Shown here: piece by piece, positions 42,801 to 51,193 of the stretch | Position numbering within the stretch: the stretch's first letter is position 1 | How the letters are laid out: the number at the start of each line of letters is the position of its first letter | The notes under the pieces: model-generated | What the model saw: the letters and a program-made list of their open reading frames with translations, nothing else | What the model was told of the DNA's origin: nothing | Database searches by the model: none | Origin: Bacteroidales bacterium | Lineage (GTDB): Bacteria > Bacteroidota > Bacteroidia > Bacteroidales > UBA932 | NCBI GenBank assembly: GCA_017447815.1 | Contig: JAFSMS010000090.1 | Location: forward strand, 22,850-86,849 | Direction of reading: 5' to 3' | DNA length: 64,000 nt | Translations under genes and position numbers: made by a program

Positions 42801-44053
42801 CGCCCTTCCTCTTATATATCGCGCGGGCCGGGCTTTATCTGGGCCTGTTCTACGCTTTTTACCTGCTGGTGATGCGGCGGACCACGTTTTTCGGCCTTAA
42901 CCGCGTGCTGCTGCTGGCAGGCAGTTACCTCTGCCTGCTCCTGCCGGTCATCCGGCTCAGAACCGTGGACGCCGTCGGCATGGCCCGGGAGTTGACGGTG
43001 GTGGGCACGGAATGGGAGCCGTCGGCCGCTGCCCCCAAGGCCTTTCCGTGGCCGGAAGTCCTGCTGGCCCTCTATGTGTGCGGGGCCGCCGGGGTATTGA
43101 CGCTGTACCTGGTATCGGCCTTGAAGGTGAATCGGCTTATCCGCCGGGGGGAAAAGACCGTCCTGGAAGATTGTACCCTGGTTTTGCTGGAAGAAAACGT
43201 TCCCTCTTTCAGTTGGGGGCGGACGGTGGTGATGAATCGGCAGGATTTGGAGCAGAACCCAGCCATTTTCGCCCATGAGCAGATGCACGTACGCTGCAGG
43301 CATACGGTGGACCTGCTCCTGTTCTTTCCCCTTCAGGTGGTCTTCTGGTGGAATTTCCTGGTGTGGATTGCCCGGGAAGAACTTCAACTCCTGCACGAAT
43401 ACCAGGCCGACGAAGGCGTGATTCAAAAAGGCATCGATGCTACTCAATATCAATTACTTCTGGTGCGAAAAGCCGTGGGGGAACAGCGTTTCTCCCTGGC
43501 CAGCGGCTTTCAGCACGCAAAACTCAAAAACCGAATTGCCATGATGCTCAAACCCACTACCGCCGGTTGGATGCGCTGGTCGTATCTGGCCCTGATTCCC
43601 GTGCTGGCAACTTTCATGTTCGCCTGCAATCCCAAGAAAAGCGCCGAAAAACCTGTCCCGGCAGAAGAATCCGAGGCATCGAAGAGCCTCCCCACAAAAG
43701 CAGACGCCGCACTCTACCAGGAGGAAGGGGCCGTCCCCTATGCCATGGTGGGCGTGAAGCCTTCGTTCGAAGGCGGTGGCGCCGACAAGTTTTCCCACTG
43801 GGTCAACAGCCAACTCAAATATCCCAAGCAGGCCATTGATGACAGGGTGGAAGGCCGCATTACGATGATGTTCACCGTGGATGCCGACGGCTCTGTCCGA
43901 AATGTCAAAGTGCTCAAGGGGGTCCGCAAAGACTTGGACGAGATGGCGCTATCAGTGGTTAGCGCCTCCCCGAAATGGGAGCCGGGCCGCGATGCCGAAG
44001 GAGAGGCCGTACCGGTGACCTTTGTCTTCCCGATAATCTTTCAACTGAAATGA
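42797..44053 (+). CDS. M56-family metallopeptidase with TonB C-terminal domain (cassette 2)
   Basis: A 418-residue membrane antirepressor with the same helix layout as its paralogue, the zinc motif HEQMH, and EYQADE. A fourth helix near 260-277 (LALIPVLATFMFAC) is followed by a charged linker and a TonB-like C-terminal domain (about 315-418: KYPKQAIDDRVEGRITMMFTVDADG and PVTFVFPIIFQLK). The TonB domain suggests contact with an outer-membrane protein. It overlaps the TPR gene by 4 nt. Confidence 0.88.
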   Translation: MTPFLLYIARAGLYLGLFYAFYLLVMRRTTFFGLNRVLLLAGSYLCLLLPVIRLRTVDAVGMARELTVVGTEWEPSAAAPKAFPWPEVLLALYVCGAAGVLTLYLVSALKVNRLIRRGEKTVLEDCTLVLLEENVPSFSWGRTVVMNRQDLEQNPAIFAHEQMHVRCRHTVDLLLFFPLQVVFWWNFLVWIAREELQLLHEYQADEGVIQKGIDATQYQLLLVRKAVGEQRFSLASGFQHAKLKNRIAMMLKPTTAGWMRWSYLALIPVLATFMFACNPKKSAEKPVPAEESEASKSLPTKADAALYQEEGAVPYAMVGVKPSFEGGGADKFSHWVNSQLKYPKQAIDDRVEGRITMMFTVDADGSVRNVKVLKGVRKDLDEMALSVVSASPKWEPGRDAEGEAVPVTFVFPIIFQLK

Positions 44054-45231
44054 GAAGGCTGATCCTCTTAGCGCTTTGGATGATGGTCTGCGTGCCGCTG
44101 GGTGCGCAGACCACGCATCGCGATTCTCTCATCGTCCGAAGCCGGTATCTCCGCAGCGTTCTCCGCACGGACGAGGCCATCGGCCTGCTTTCCACGCTGG
44201 TGTCCCCGGAGCGGATGGATGTCGATATCCTCTCCGAACTGGCCGACTGCCATTTCCAGAGCGGCCATTACGAGGAGGCCGCGCTCTTGTATGACATGCT
44301 GTCGCTGCAAAACCCCGGCAACCTCCTTTTCAAATTGCGCAAAATGCAGATTTTCTACCGGGTAAAGGCCTGGCGGCAAACCGTGGAGGCCGGTAAGGAA
44401 GTCCTGGCGCTGGACACCATTCCCGCGGTGTTGGGCTATGTGGGAGACGGATTCAAGCAGTTGGAGCAGGCCGATTCGGCCCTGTGGTACTATCGCCGCT
44501 CCCTGGCCCTGAAACCGCAGAACGCCGCCACCGTGTCCAAGGTTTTCGATATCCTGGTGGGACGGGATGCGTTCGAGGAAGCCATCGCCCTTACGAGCGC
44601 TTATTTGGAGAAAGATCCGGACAATCCGGTGGTGGCTCCGCTCTGCGGGCTGGCCCATTACCGGAAAGGGGAGTATGACACCGCCGCCGCCATTTTCGAG
44701 CGCCAACTGGAACTGGGCAACGACACCTATCCCATCCACTATTATCTGGGCCAGAGTTACTGGCATACGACCCGCGCCTACCGGGCCGACAAGGAACTGC
44801 TCGCCGCCTGGCAGATCGATTCCTCCGACGTGACCCTGGCTTACAACATCGCCGCCCTTCGCACCGACTTGAAGCTTCCCTTCGAGATGGTGCAACCCTG
44901 GGTGGACCGGGCCTGGGAGATGAGCCAGCCCGACAACAAAATGCTTTTCCAACTGCACCGGCTGTATGCCCAGGGCTTCAGCCACAACCCGAAGGAGGCC
45001 GCCCGGGCCCTCCGCCATTACGAGGAGGCTTATCGGCTCAATCCCAAATACAAACAGGCCTTTTTGCAGATGGGCTACCTTTATGAGCGCCAGGAAGAAA
45101 GGCGGAAAGCGATAGAGTGCTACGAGCGCTTCCTGAAAGAGGCCGGTCCCCAACACGACCGTTCCCGCTGGGTCCGGGAGAGAATAGCTGCCCTGAAAGC
45201 CGAAGAATTCATGCAATCCCCTGATCGCTAA
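44050..45231 (+). CDS. Exported tetratricopeptide-repeat protein (cassette 2)
   Basis: A 393-residue protein with signal peptide MRRLILLALWMMVCVPLGAQ and TPR units throughout (ADCHFQSGHYEEAALLYDMLSLQNP; AYRLNPKYKQAFLQMGYLYERQEERRKAIECYERFL, both in part). It is the third gene of the second BlaI-M56 operon. The start at 44050 overlaps the upstream stop; the frame remains open further upstream but lacks a signal peptide there. Partner and role are unknown. Confidence 0.85.
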   Translation: MRRLILLALWMMVCVPLGAQTTHRDSLIVRSRYLRSVLRTDEAIGLLSTLVSPERMDVDILSELADCHFQSGHYEEAALLYDMLSLQNPGNLLFKLRKMQIFYRVKAWRQTVEAGKEVLALDTIPAVLGYVGDGFKQLEQADSALWYYRRSLALKPQNAATVSKVFDILVGRDAFEEAIALTSAYLEKDPDNPVVAPLCGLAHYRKGEYDTAAAIFERQLELGNDTYPIHYYLGQSYWHTTRAYRADKELLAAWQIDSSDVTLAYNIAALRTDLKLPFEMVQPWVDRAWEMSQPDNKMLFQLHRLYAQGFSHNPKEAARALRHYEEAYRLNPKYKQAFLQMGYLYERQEERRKAIECYERFLKEAGPQHDRSRWVRERIAALKAEEFMQSPDR

Positions 45232-45248
45232 CCACCTGATACATAGTT

Positions 45249-45296
45249 GTTTCCGTACAATCCTCTGCGCAAAATGCGCAGAGGATTATATGTAAC
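45249..45296 (+). repeat. Intergenic palindrome (family B), copy 4
   Basis: TCCTCTGCGCA (45261-45271) and TGCGCAGAGGA (45275-45285) form a perfect 11-bp core stem. The outer arms (GTTTCCGTACAA/TTATATGTAAC) pair partly with G-T and mismatches. It lies 17 nt after the TPR gene, in the gap before dapA. Confidence 0.8.
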
Positions 45297-45348
45297 GGGC
45301 TGGGAATCATTTGATTATCGGCCACTGTAAATAATCCGGAAATTCTTC

Positions 45349-45368
45349 GTACATTTGTAAAAATGTAC
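45349..45368. promoter_or_regulatory. Palindrome overlapping the dapA promoter and start
   Basis: GTACATTT (45349-45356), a GTAA centre, and AAATGTAC (45361-45368) form a perfect 8-bp-arm palindrome that contains the -7 box TACATTTG (45350-45357) and the ATG at 45363. A repressor bound here would block transcription of the dap operon. Confidence 0.45.
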
Positions 45369-46247
45369 ACTGGTATGAATACGATACAGTTTAAAGGCTG
45401 CGGAACGGCCCTGCTTACCCCGTTCAAGGGGGCCGAGGTGGATTATGAGGCTTTTGCCGCCACAGTGGACTGGCAGGTGACGGCCGGCACGGATTTTCTG
45501 GTTCCGCTGGGCACGACCGGCGAAACGCCCACGCTCTCCGAATCGGAGAAACTGCAGGTGCTGGAAGTGGCCTTGCAGCATGCCGCCGGAAAACCGGTGG
45601 TGGCGGGTGTCGGCTCCAACTCGGTGGACGCCACCCTCGCCAATATGCGCCTGCTGCAGGATGCCGATGCCTTCCTGGTGGTTGTCCCCTTCTATAACAA
45701 GCCGCCGCAAAGAGGTATCTACCAATACTTTAAGACTATCGCCGCAAGCACTTCCAAGCCCATCATCCTATACAACGTCCCCGGCCGGACCGGCTCCAAC
45801 ATCGAGGCCGATACCACCTTGGCCCTGGCCCGGGACATCCCCAACATCGTGGGCATCAAGGAGGCTTCCGGCAGGATGGACCAGATTCAGGCCATCCTGG
45901 AGGGTCGGCCCGAAGGCTTTTCCGTCCTCAGCGGCAACGACGACGACACCCTCTCCCTGATGCAGAAGGGGGCCGATGGCGTTGTCTCCGTGGCCTCCAA
46001 TGTGTTCCCGTCGGCCATGGCGGATTTTGTACATGCCGCCCAGGCGGGCAGGTGGGAGGTGGCCGCCAAGATGGAAGAGCGCCTGAAACCGCTGTTCAAG
46101 GCCCTTTTCGTGGAGCCCAACCCCATTCCGGCCAAGGCTGCCATGGCCGAACTGGGCCTCATGGAAAACAGCCTGCGCCTGCCCCTGGTTTCGGCCGATC
46201 CCGCCACGGAAGAATTAATCAAGCAAACCCTTAAAGACCTGTTCTAA
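45363..46247 (+). CDS. dapA: 4-hydroxy-tetrahydrodipicolinate synthase
   Basis: A 294-residue class I aldolase condensing pyruvate with aspartate semialdehyde, the first diaminopimelate-specific step. Blocks GTALLTPF, PLGTTGETPTLSESEK, YNVPGRTG (Tyr of the triad) and GIKEASG (Schiff-base Lys) are present. Two ATG codons are possible, 45363 and 45375; the -7 box ends 5 nt before the first. It begins an operon of aspartate-family genes: dapD overlaps its stop by 1 nt. Confidence 0.95.
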   Translation: MYTGMNTIQFKGCGTALLTPFKGAEVDYEAFAATVDWQVTAGTDFLVPLGTTGETPTLSESEKLQVLEVALQHAAGKPVVAGVGSNSVDATLANMRLLQDADAFLVVVPFYNKPPQRGIYQYFKTIAASTSKPIILYNVPGRTGSNIEADTTLALARDIPNIVGIKEASGRMDQIQAILEGRPEGFSVLSGNDDDTLSLMQKGADGVVSVASNVFPSAMADFVHAAQAGRWEVAAKMEERLKPLFKALFVEPNPIPAKAAMAELGLMENSLRLPLVSADPATEELIKQTLKDLF

Positions 46248-47023
46248 TGGAAATTACCCTTGTAGAATTCAATAAAGTGCTGGATGCCCTGGAAAAGGGC
46301 GAACTCCGCGTGGCGGAAAAAGTGAACGGAACCTGGAAAGTGAACCAGTGGGTGAAGGAAGTCATCCTGGCCGGATTCAAACTGGGTGCCGTCACGGACA
46401 TGTCCGAGGGGCAGTTTTCCTTCTTTGACAAAGACACCTTTCCGGTGCGGAAATTCGCGGCGGCGGACGGTGTGCGCATCGTCCCCGGCGGGTCCAGCAT
46501 CCGCCGCGGCGCCTACCTCGCCCCCGGCAGCATCGTGATGCCCCCGGCCTATGTGAACGTGGGGGCCTATGTGGGCGAGGGAACCATGGTGGACAGCCAC
46601 GTGACCATCGGCTCCTGTGCCCAGGTGGGGCGGAACATCCATATATCGGCCTCCACGCAGATCGGGGGCGTGCTGGAACCGGCCGGCGCCCTGCCCACCA
46701 TCATCGAAGACGGCGCCTTCGTGGGCGGCAACTGCGGCATCTATGAAGGCACCATCGTGGAGGAAGGCGCCGTAATCGCCTCGGGCGTGGTCATCACCTC
46801 TTCGACCGCCATCTTCGACACCACCACCGGCGAATTCATCAAGCGGAATGCCGACGGCCGCATCGTGGTGCCCCGTAACGCCGTGGTGGTGAGCGGCTCC
46901 AAGCCCATCATCCGGGACGGCAAGCCCCTGGCAAGCGGCGTACACCTCTACTGCCCCGTGATTGTGAAGTATCGGGACGAAAAAACGGCCGGCAGTGTTC
47001 ACCTGGAAGATATGCTTCGATAG
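46247..47023 (+). CDS. dapD: 2,3,4,5-tetrahydropyridine-2,6-dicarboxylate N-succinyltransferase
   Basis: A 258-residue left-handed beta-helix acyltransferase. The family block RIVPGGSSIRRGAYLAPG, YVNVGAYVGEGTMVDSHVTIGSCAQVG and GGVLEPAGALPTIIEDGAFVGG (in part) match DapD rather than the acetyltransferase DapH. The N-terminal domain is somewhat shorter than in E. coli (274 residues in total). This places the organism on the succinylase branch, which requires an aminotransferase and DapE. Confidence 0.92.
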   Translation: MEITLVEFNKVLDALEKGELRVAEKVNGTWKVNQWVKEVILAGFKLGAVTDMSEGQFSFFDKDTFPVRKFAAADGVRIVPGGSSIRRGAYLAPGSIVMPPAYVNVGAYVGEGTMVDSHVTIGSCAQVGRNIHISASTQIGGVLEPAGALPTIIEDGAFVGGNCGIYEGTIVEEGAVIASGVVITSSTAIFDTTTGEFIKRNADGRIVVPRNAVVVSGSKPIIRDGKPLASGVHLYCPVIVKYRDEKTAGSVHLEDMLR

Positions 47024-47047
47024 AAGATCATTAAAAATCAACAAGAT

Positions 47048-49009
47048 ATGCGTCACAAGAAATGGGGGATTCTGGTCGTGCTGGCGCTGATGGCGTGCAG
47101 CGGACCGGCCACGGTGGAATGGACCGAGGGAGAAAAGCAGGCCGATGGCCGCGCACAGTACACGCTGGTCCTCAATAACGTGCCGGGCGGTTCCCGCGTC
47201 TGGTTCCAGGAACTTTACGACAACCTGGAGGTGGTTTCTCCGGAGGGGCTGTCCATACGGCATTATCAGGGCACCTCCTGCTATTTCGATATTCCGGCCG
47301 ATGCCTCCAAAACCCTCACCATCAAGTATTTGGAACGTTCGCTTCCGCGTCACTCCTGGGCTCCGGAAGGCTTTATGCTGCAGCAGGAAGGCCGGGAGGA
47401 CCGGCCGCTTCCCGTGACGTATCACTTCCTGGAGCGCGAGGGCACCCCGGTGAGTGCCGATTGGTATGCCGCCCGCTACCAGGTGCAGCCCGGAGACCTC
47501 ATTCCCCGGCCCAAGCGTGTGATCCTCGGGGCCGATGCCGCCCCTGGCGGGGAGTCCCGCCCCGCCGGCTGGTACCGCATCACCGTCAGCGGCGGGAAAG
47601 CCGCCGTGGAATCGGCCGACCGGGAAGGCGGACTGTATGCGCGGCAGACCCTGGACAAACTTTCGGAGCCGCTGCCGGATATGGTCATAGAAGACTGGCC
47701 CGACCTGGGCCTTCGCGGATTCATGCTGGATGTGGTGCGGGACTTCCGCACCAAGGAGGAAGTGCTGAAAGTGCTGGATATCATGGCTTCCTACAAGGTG
47801 AACCTGCTGCACTTCCATCTGGGGGACGACGAAGCCTGGTGCCTGGAAATCCCCCGCCTGCCGGACCTGACGGCCTTCAGCGGCCATCACGCGCTGCCGG
47901 ACTGGGACCTGCAGGAAACGAAAGCCTTGAAGCCCACGGCCAACGGCCAGATCGGCAATACTACTTTCTATACCGAAGCGGAGTACAGGGAAATTCTGCA
48001 ATATGCCTGGGAAAGAGGCATTTGCGTAGTTCCGGAGTTCGATGCGCCGGGCCATTCGCGCTCGTCCATCAAGGCCATGGCGGCTTACGAGCGCCGCACG
48101 GGAGACAGCAGTTTCCGCCTGCAGGATCCGGCCGATACCTCCCGCTACTGGAGCGCCCAGGACTTCACGGACAACGTCCTGGACCCGGACTATCCGGGCG
48201 TGTATAAGTTCTACGGCGTGGTGTTCGACGAAGTGATCCGGATGCACCGGGAAGCCGGTGTCCCCCTGCCGGGCATCCATATCGGCGGAGACGAAGTGCC
48301 GGAAGGCACCTGGGCCGGACGCGACCGTAAACAAATGAAGGACAAGTTCACCCGGGGAATCCTTGCCCTGGCGCAGGAACGCGGCATCAAACTGGCCGGC
48401 TGGCAGGAGATGGTACAGGGAATCGAGCCGGAAACCCTGGAGGCGCTCAAAAAGCAGTTGCTCTTCGTAAATGCCTGGAATACAAGGGGAGACGATATCG
48501 AACTCACCTACCAACTGGCCAACGACGGCATCCCCGTGCTGCTTTCCAATGTCCAGAACGCTTATGTCGATCTGGCCTATTCGGACGACCCGGAGGAAAT
48601 CGGCCTGCATTGGGGCGGCTATGTGGACGAACGCAAATCCTTTGCCCTGCAACCCTGGAAAATCTATGAATCCGTGCGCTGGGAAGGCGTGGACACCCCG
48701 GTGGACTGGGCGCATGCCGCTGAAGGCCGCACCCCGCTGCTGCGGCCGGAAATGATTGTCGGGGCCGAGGCGCTGCTTTGGTCGGAGAATCTCCGGAATT
48801 TCCAGCATACCACCTTCCAGATGCTGCCCAAGGCCCTTGGAATCTGGGAGCGGGCCTGGAATTCCCGTCCGGATTGGCCTACGGATGAGGCATTTGCGGC
48901 CGATTTCGACCGTTTCTATTCCATTGTGAAGGCCGTGGAGATGCCGCGTTGGGAAGCTGCCGGCTACGCCTATAGAAAGAAAATTAACACCATTGAAATT
49001 TGCTATTAG
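47048..49009 (+). CDS. GH20 beta-N-acetylhexosaminidase lipoprotein
   Basis: A 653-residue lipoprotein (MRHKKWGILVVLALMAC, Cys17). An N-terminal beta domain (about 20-200) precedes a GH20 TIM barrel: RGFMLDVVRDF, LLHFHLGDDEAWCLEI, EFDAPGHSR, and the catalytic Asp-Glu pair in HIGGDEVPEGTW. It cleaves terminal GlcNAc/GalNAc from glycans or peptidoglycan fragments. It sits inside the dap operon, 24 nt after dapD and 10 nt before asd, so it is cotranscribed with cell-wall precursor genes. Confidence 0.92.
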   Translation: MRHKKWGILVVLALMACSGPATVEWTEGEKQADGRAQYTLVLNNVPGGSRVWFQELYDNLEVVSPEGLSIRHYQGTSCYFDIPADASKTLTIKYLERSLPRHSWAPEGFMLQQEGREDRPLPVTYHFLEREGTPVSADWYAARYQVQPGDLIPRPKRVILGADAAPGGESRPAGWYRITVSGGKAAVESADREGGLYARQTLDKLSEPLPDMVIEDWPDLGLRGFMLDVVRDFRTKEEVLKVLDIMASYKVNLLHFHLGDDEAWCLEIPRLPDLTAFSGHHALPDWDLQETKALKPTANGQIGNTTFYTEAEYREILQYAWERGICVVPEFDAPGHSRSSIKAMAAYERRTGDSSFRLQDPADTSRYWSAQDFTDNVLDPDYPGVYKFYGVVFDEVIRMHREAGVPLPGIHIGGDEVPEGTWAGRDRKQMKDKFTRGILALAQERGIKLAGWQEMVQGIEPETLEALKKQLLFVNAWNTRGDDIELTYQLANDGIPVLLSNVQNAYVDLAYSDDPEEIGLHWGGYVDERKSFALQPWKIYESVRWEGVDTPVDWAHAAEGRTPLLRPEMIVGAEALLWSENLRNFQHTTFQMLPKALGIWERAWNSRPDWPTDEAFAADFDRFYSIVKAVEMPRWEAAGYAYRKKINTIEICY

Positions 49010-49019
49010 AACAAACAAG

Positions 49020-50018
49020 ATGAAAGTTGCCGTAGTGGGAGCCACCGGCCTGGTGGGCTCCAAGATGTTGGAGGTTTTGCAGGAGAGGAATTTCCCTGTA
49101 ACAGAATTGTTACCTGTCGCGTCTTCGCGCTCCTGGGGAAAAACAGTTTTGTTTCGCGGGAAAAAATGGACCGTGATGAGTGCCGACGAAGCCATCGCCC
49201 AGCGGCCTGTGCTGGCGATTTTCAGCGCAGGCGGGGCTGCATCGGCCGAACTTGCCCCCCGTTTTGCCGAAACCGGCTGCTACGTGGTGGACAATTCTTC
49301 TTATTGGCGCATGGACCCTTCGGTGCCGCTGGTGGTGCCGGAAATCAATGCCGATGTCCTGAAGGCCGGCGACCATATCATCGCCAACCCCAACTGCTCC
49401 ACCATCCAGATGGTGCTTCCCCTGGCGCCTCTGCATAGGAAATACGGCATAAAACGCATTGTAGTAAGCACTTACCAGAGCGTAACCGGTGCCGGACAGC
49501 GTGGCATCGAGCAGTTGGAGGCCGAGCGTGCCGGCGGCAGCGGAACCAAGTTCCCGCACCCCATCGACAAAAACGTCCTGCCGCACATCGACTCTTTCCT
49601 GCCGGACGGCTACACCAAGGAAGAGATGAAGATGGTGAACGAGACCCGGAAAATCCTGCGGGACCCGTCCATCGCCGTAAGCGCCACCGCCGTGCGCGTG
49701 CCGGTGGAAGGAGGCCATTCCGAGAGCGTCAACATCGAATTCCACCATCCCTACGACCTGGCCGATGTCCGGCAACTCATGGCCGACATGCCCGGCGTGG
49801 TCATCCAGGACGACCCTGCCGGCAACGTGTACCCCATGCCGCTCTATGCCTGGGGCAAGGATGATGTGTTTGTGGGCCGGATCCGGCGCGACCCGTCCGT
49901 GGAAAACGGCCTGAACCTCTGGTGTGTTTCCGACAACATCCGGAAAGGCGCCGCCACCAACGCCGTACAGATTGCCCAGGTGCTGCTGGCCAACGGCTGG
50001 CTGGATGCCGCCGACTAA
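49020..50018 (+). CDS. asd: Aspartate-semialdehyde dehydrogenase
   Basis: A 332-residue NADPH-dependent enzyme making aspartate semialdehyde for lysine, threonine and methionine. The N-terminal VAVVGATGLVGSKM is the Rossmann motif, NPNCSTIQMV carries the catalytic Cys, and GGHSESVNIEF the catalytic His. The ATG at 49020 starts exactly at the Rossmann strand; an in-frame ATG at 48993 overlaps the GH20 gene. It provides the DapA substrate in the same operon. Confidence 0.95.
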   Translation: MKVAVVGATGLVGSKMLEVLQERNFPVTELLPVASSRSWGKTVLFRGKKWTVMSADEAIAQRPVLAIFSAGGAASAELAPRFAETGCYVVDNSSYWRMDPSVPLVVPEINADVLKAGDHIIANPNCSTIQMVLPLAPLHRKYGIKRIVVSTYQSVTGAGQRGIEQLEAERAGGSGTKFPHPIDKNVLPHIDSFLPDGYTKEEMKMVNETRKILRDPSIAVSATAVRVPVEGGHSESVNIEFHHPYDLADVRQLMADMPGVVIQDDPAGNVYPMPLYAWGKDDVFVGRIRRDPSVENGLNLWCVSDNIRKGAATNAVQIAQVLLANGWLDAAD

Positions 50019-50058
50019 GATCGGCAGAACTGAAAATGTGACTAAGACCGTAAAAGGG

Positions 50059-51174
50059 ATGAATTGGGAATTGTTTAAAGCGTTGTTGTCGTTCGATTCC
50101 ACTTCCGGAAAGGAGCGGGAGGTGGCCGATTGGCTGCTCCGCACTCTGGAGGCCCCGTCCATCGAGGCGCAGGAGGTGGGGGACGGCAAGTTGAACCTTC
50201 TCCTGAAGTGGGGCACCCCCCAAGTGGTATTCTGCACCCACATGGACACCGTTCCGCCGTATATTCCCCCGACATTTCCGGCTTCGCTTTTCCCGGAGCT
50301 TGTCTCGAAGGACTGTCGGCGCCCATCAGAGCGCCCGGCCGGCCCCGGGATTTTACCGGGGGACGATAGGGGGCAGAGCCCCGTCAAGGGCCGGGGAAGC
50401 TGCGATGCAAAGGGGCAGATTTTTGCGATGTACACGGCATGCAAGGAACTGGAAGCCAGCGGGTTCACGGATTTCGGCCTGCTGCTGCTTGCCGGAGAGG
50501 AAACAGGGTCGTGGGGCGCCAAGGCCTTTGCCAGGACCGATTTCCGCGCTCCGTTCCTGATCGTGGGGGAACCCACGGAGAACAAGATGGTAAGCGCTTC
50601 CAAGGGCACCAAGTCGTACGACCTCACATTCCGCGGCGAGGCCTTCCATTCGGGCTATCCGCAGTATGGGGTGAGTGCCGTAGATTTGTTCGTCCAGTTC
50701 TATAACCAGCTCAAGGCCAAGGATTTCGGTATGGATCCGCTCCTGGGAGAAACCAGCTGGAACGTGGGGCTCCTGCACAGCGGCAATCCGCAAAACATCC
50801 TTTCCCCTGAACTCACCTGCCGCCTGTATTTCCGCACCACCTTCGTCTCCGACCGGGCGGTGCAGGATTGGATGGCGGCGCTCCCGGAAAGGACGGCCCT
50901 TTCCGGAAAACAGGCGGTCTCCGTTGTGGCTCGGGGCGGGGATGCGCCGGCGCGCTATGTGACCCTGCCGGGCTTCGGGCATGCGCCGGCGGCCTTCGGC
51001 AGCGATGCGCCGCACCTGGGCAATTTCGGCCATAAAATCATCTGCGGCCCCGGAACCATCCGTGTCGCCCATCGGCCCGACGAGCATATCCTCGTGGCCG
51101 ACCTGGAAAAGGCCGTGGAACAGTATGTACGGATGTACAAGGAACTGACCGCCCCGGCAGGCACAACGCCGTAG
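50059..51174 (+). CDS. dapE: M20-family deacylase, probable succinyl-diaminopimelate desuccinylase, with an in-frame insertion
   Basis: A 371-residue zinc amidohydrolase. Metal-binding blocks are THMDTVPP (His61, Asp63), GRGSCDAKGQ (Asp116), GEETGSWGA and GEPTENK. The closest families are ArgE/DapE/carboxypeptidase; its place between asd and dapB together with dapD argues for DapE (inference). Residues 74-110, between YIPPTF and GRGSCDAKG, replace the usual 6-10 residues with a Pro/Arg/Gly-rich stretch encoded by repeat DNA. Without it the length would be normal for this family. Confidence 0.8.
   Translation: MNWELFKALLSFDSTSGKEREVADWLLRTLEAPSIEAQEVGDGKLNLLLKWGTPQVVFCTHMDTVPPYIPPTFPASLFPELVSKDCRRPSERPAGPGILPGDDRGQSPVKGRGSCDAKGQIFAMYTACKELEASGFTDFGLLLLAGEETGSWGAKAFARTDFRAPFLIVGEPTENKMVSASKGTKSYDLTFRGEAFHSGYPQYGVSAVDLFVQFYNQLKAKDFGMDPLLGETSWNVGLLHSGNPQNILSPELTCRLYFRTTFVSDRAVQDWMAALPERTALSGKQAVSVVARGGDAPARYVTLPGFGHAPAAFGSDAPHLGNFGHKIICGPGTIRVAHRPDEHILVADLEKAVEQYVRMYKELTAPAGTTP
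50278..50388. repeat. Palindromic element inserted in frame in the dapE-like gene
   Basis: Contains CTTGTCTCGAAGGAC (50299-50313) and ATAGGGGGCAGAGCCCC (50366-50382), both also present, in the same plus-strand order, in the ksgA insert. An additional 25 nt (GCGCCCATCAGAGCGC region) and CCCCGGG...CCGGGGG lie between them. The dapE-like gene reads it on the plus strand, ksgA on the minus strand, so both strands of the element can be coding. Confidence 0.65.
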
Positions 51175-51193
51175 CGGCAAAGCAGAAAGGAAT

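Noticed and set aside
37557-45231. Beta-lactam resistance operon because of BlaI/BlaR1-like genes
   Set aside because: There is no beta-lactamase and the M56 proteins lack a penicillin-binding domain; BlaI-M56 pairs in Bacteroidota often regulate other genes.
35447-45296. Family B palindromes as simple rho-independent terminators
   Set aside because: None is followed by a T-tract, the left flank is conserved as well as the stem, and the stems are longer and more alike than expected for independent terminators. A termination role is still possible.
46244-49195. A 983-codon minus-strand frame opposite dapD and GH20
   Set aside because: It is antisense to two well-conserved enzymes and crosses their boundary without any signal of its own.
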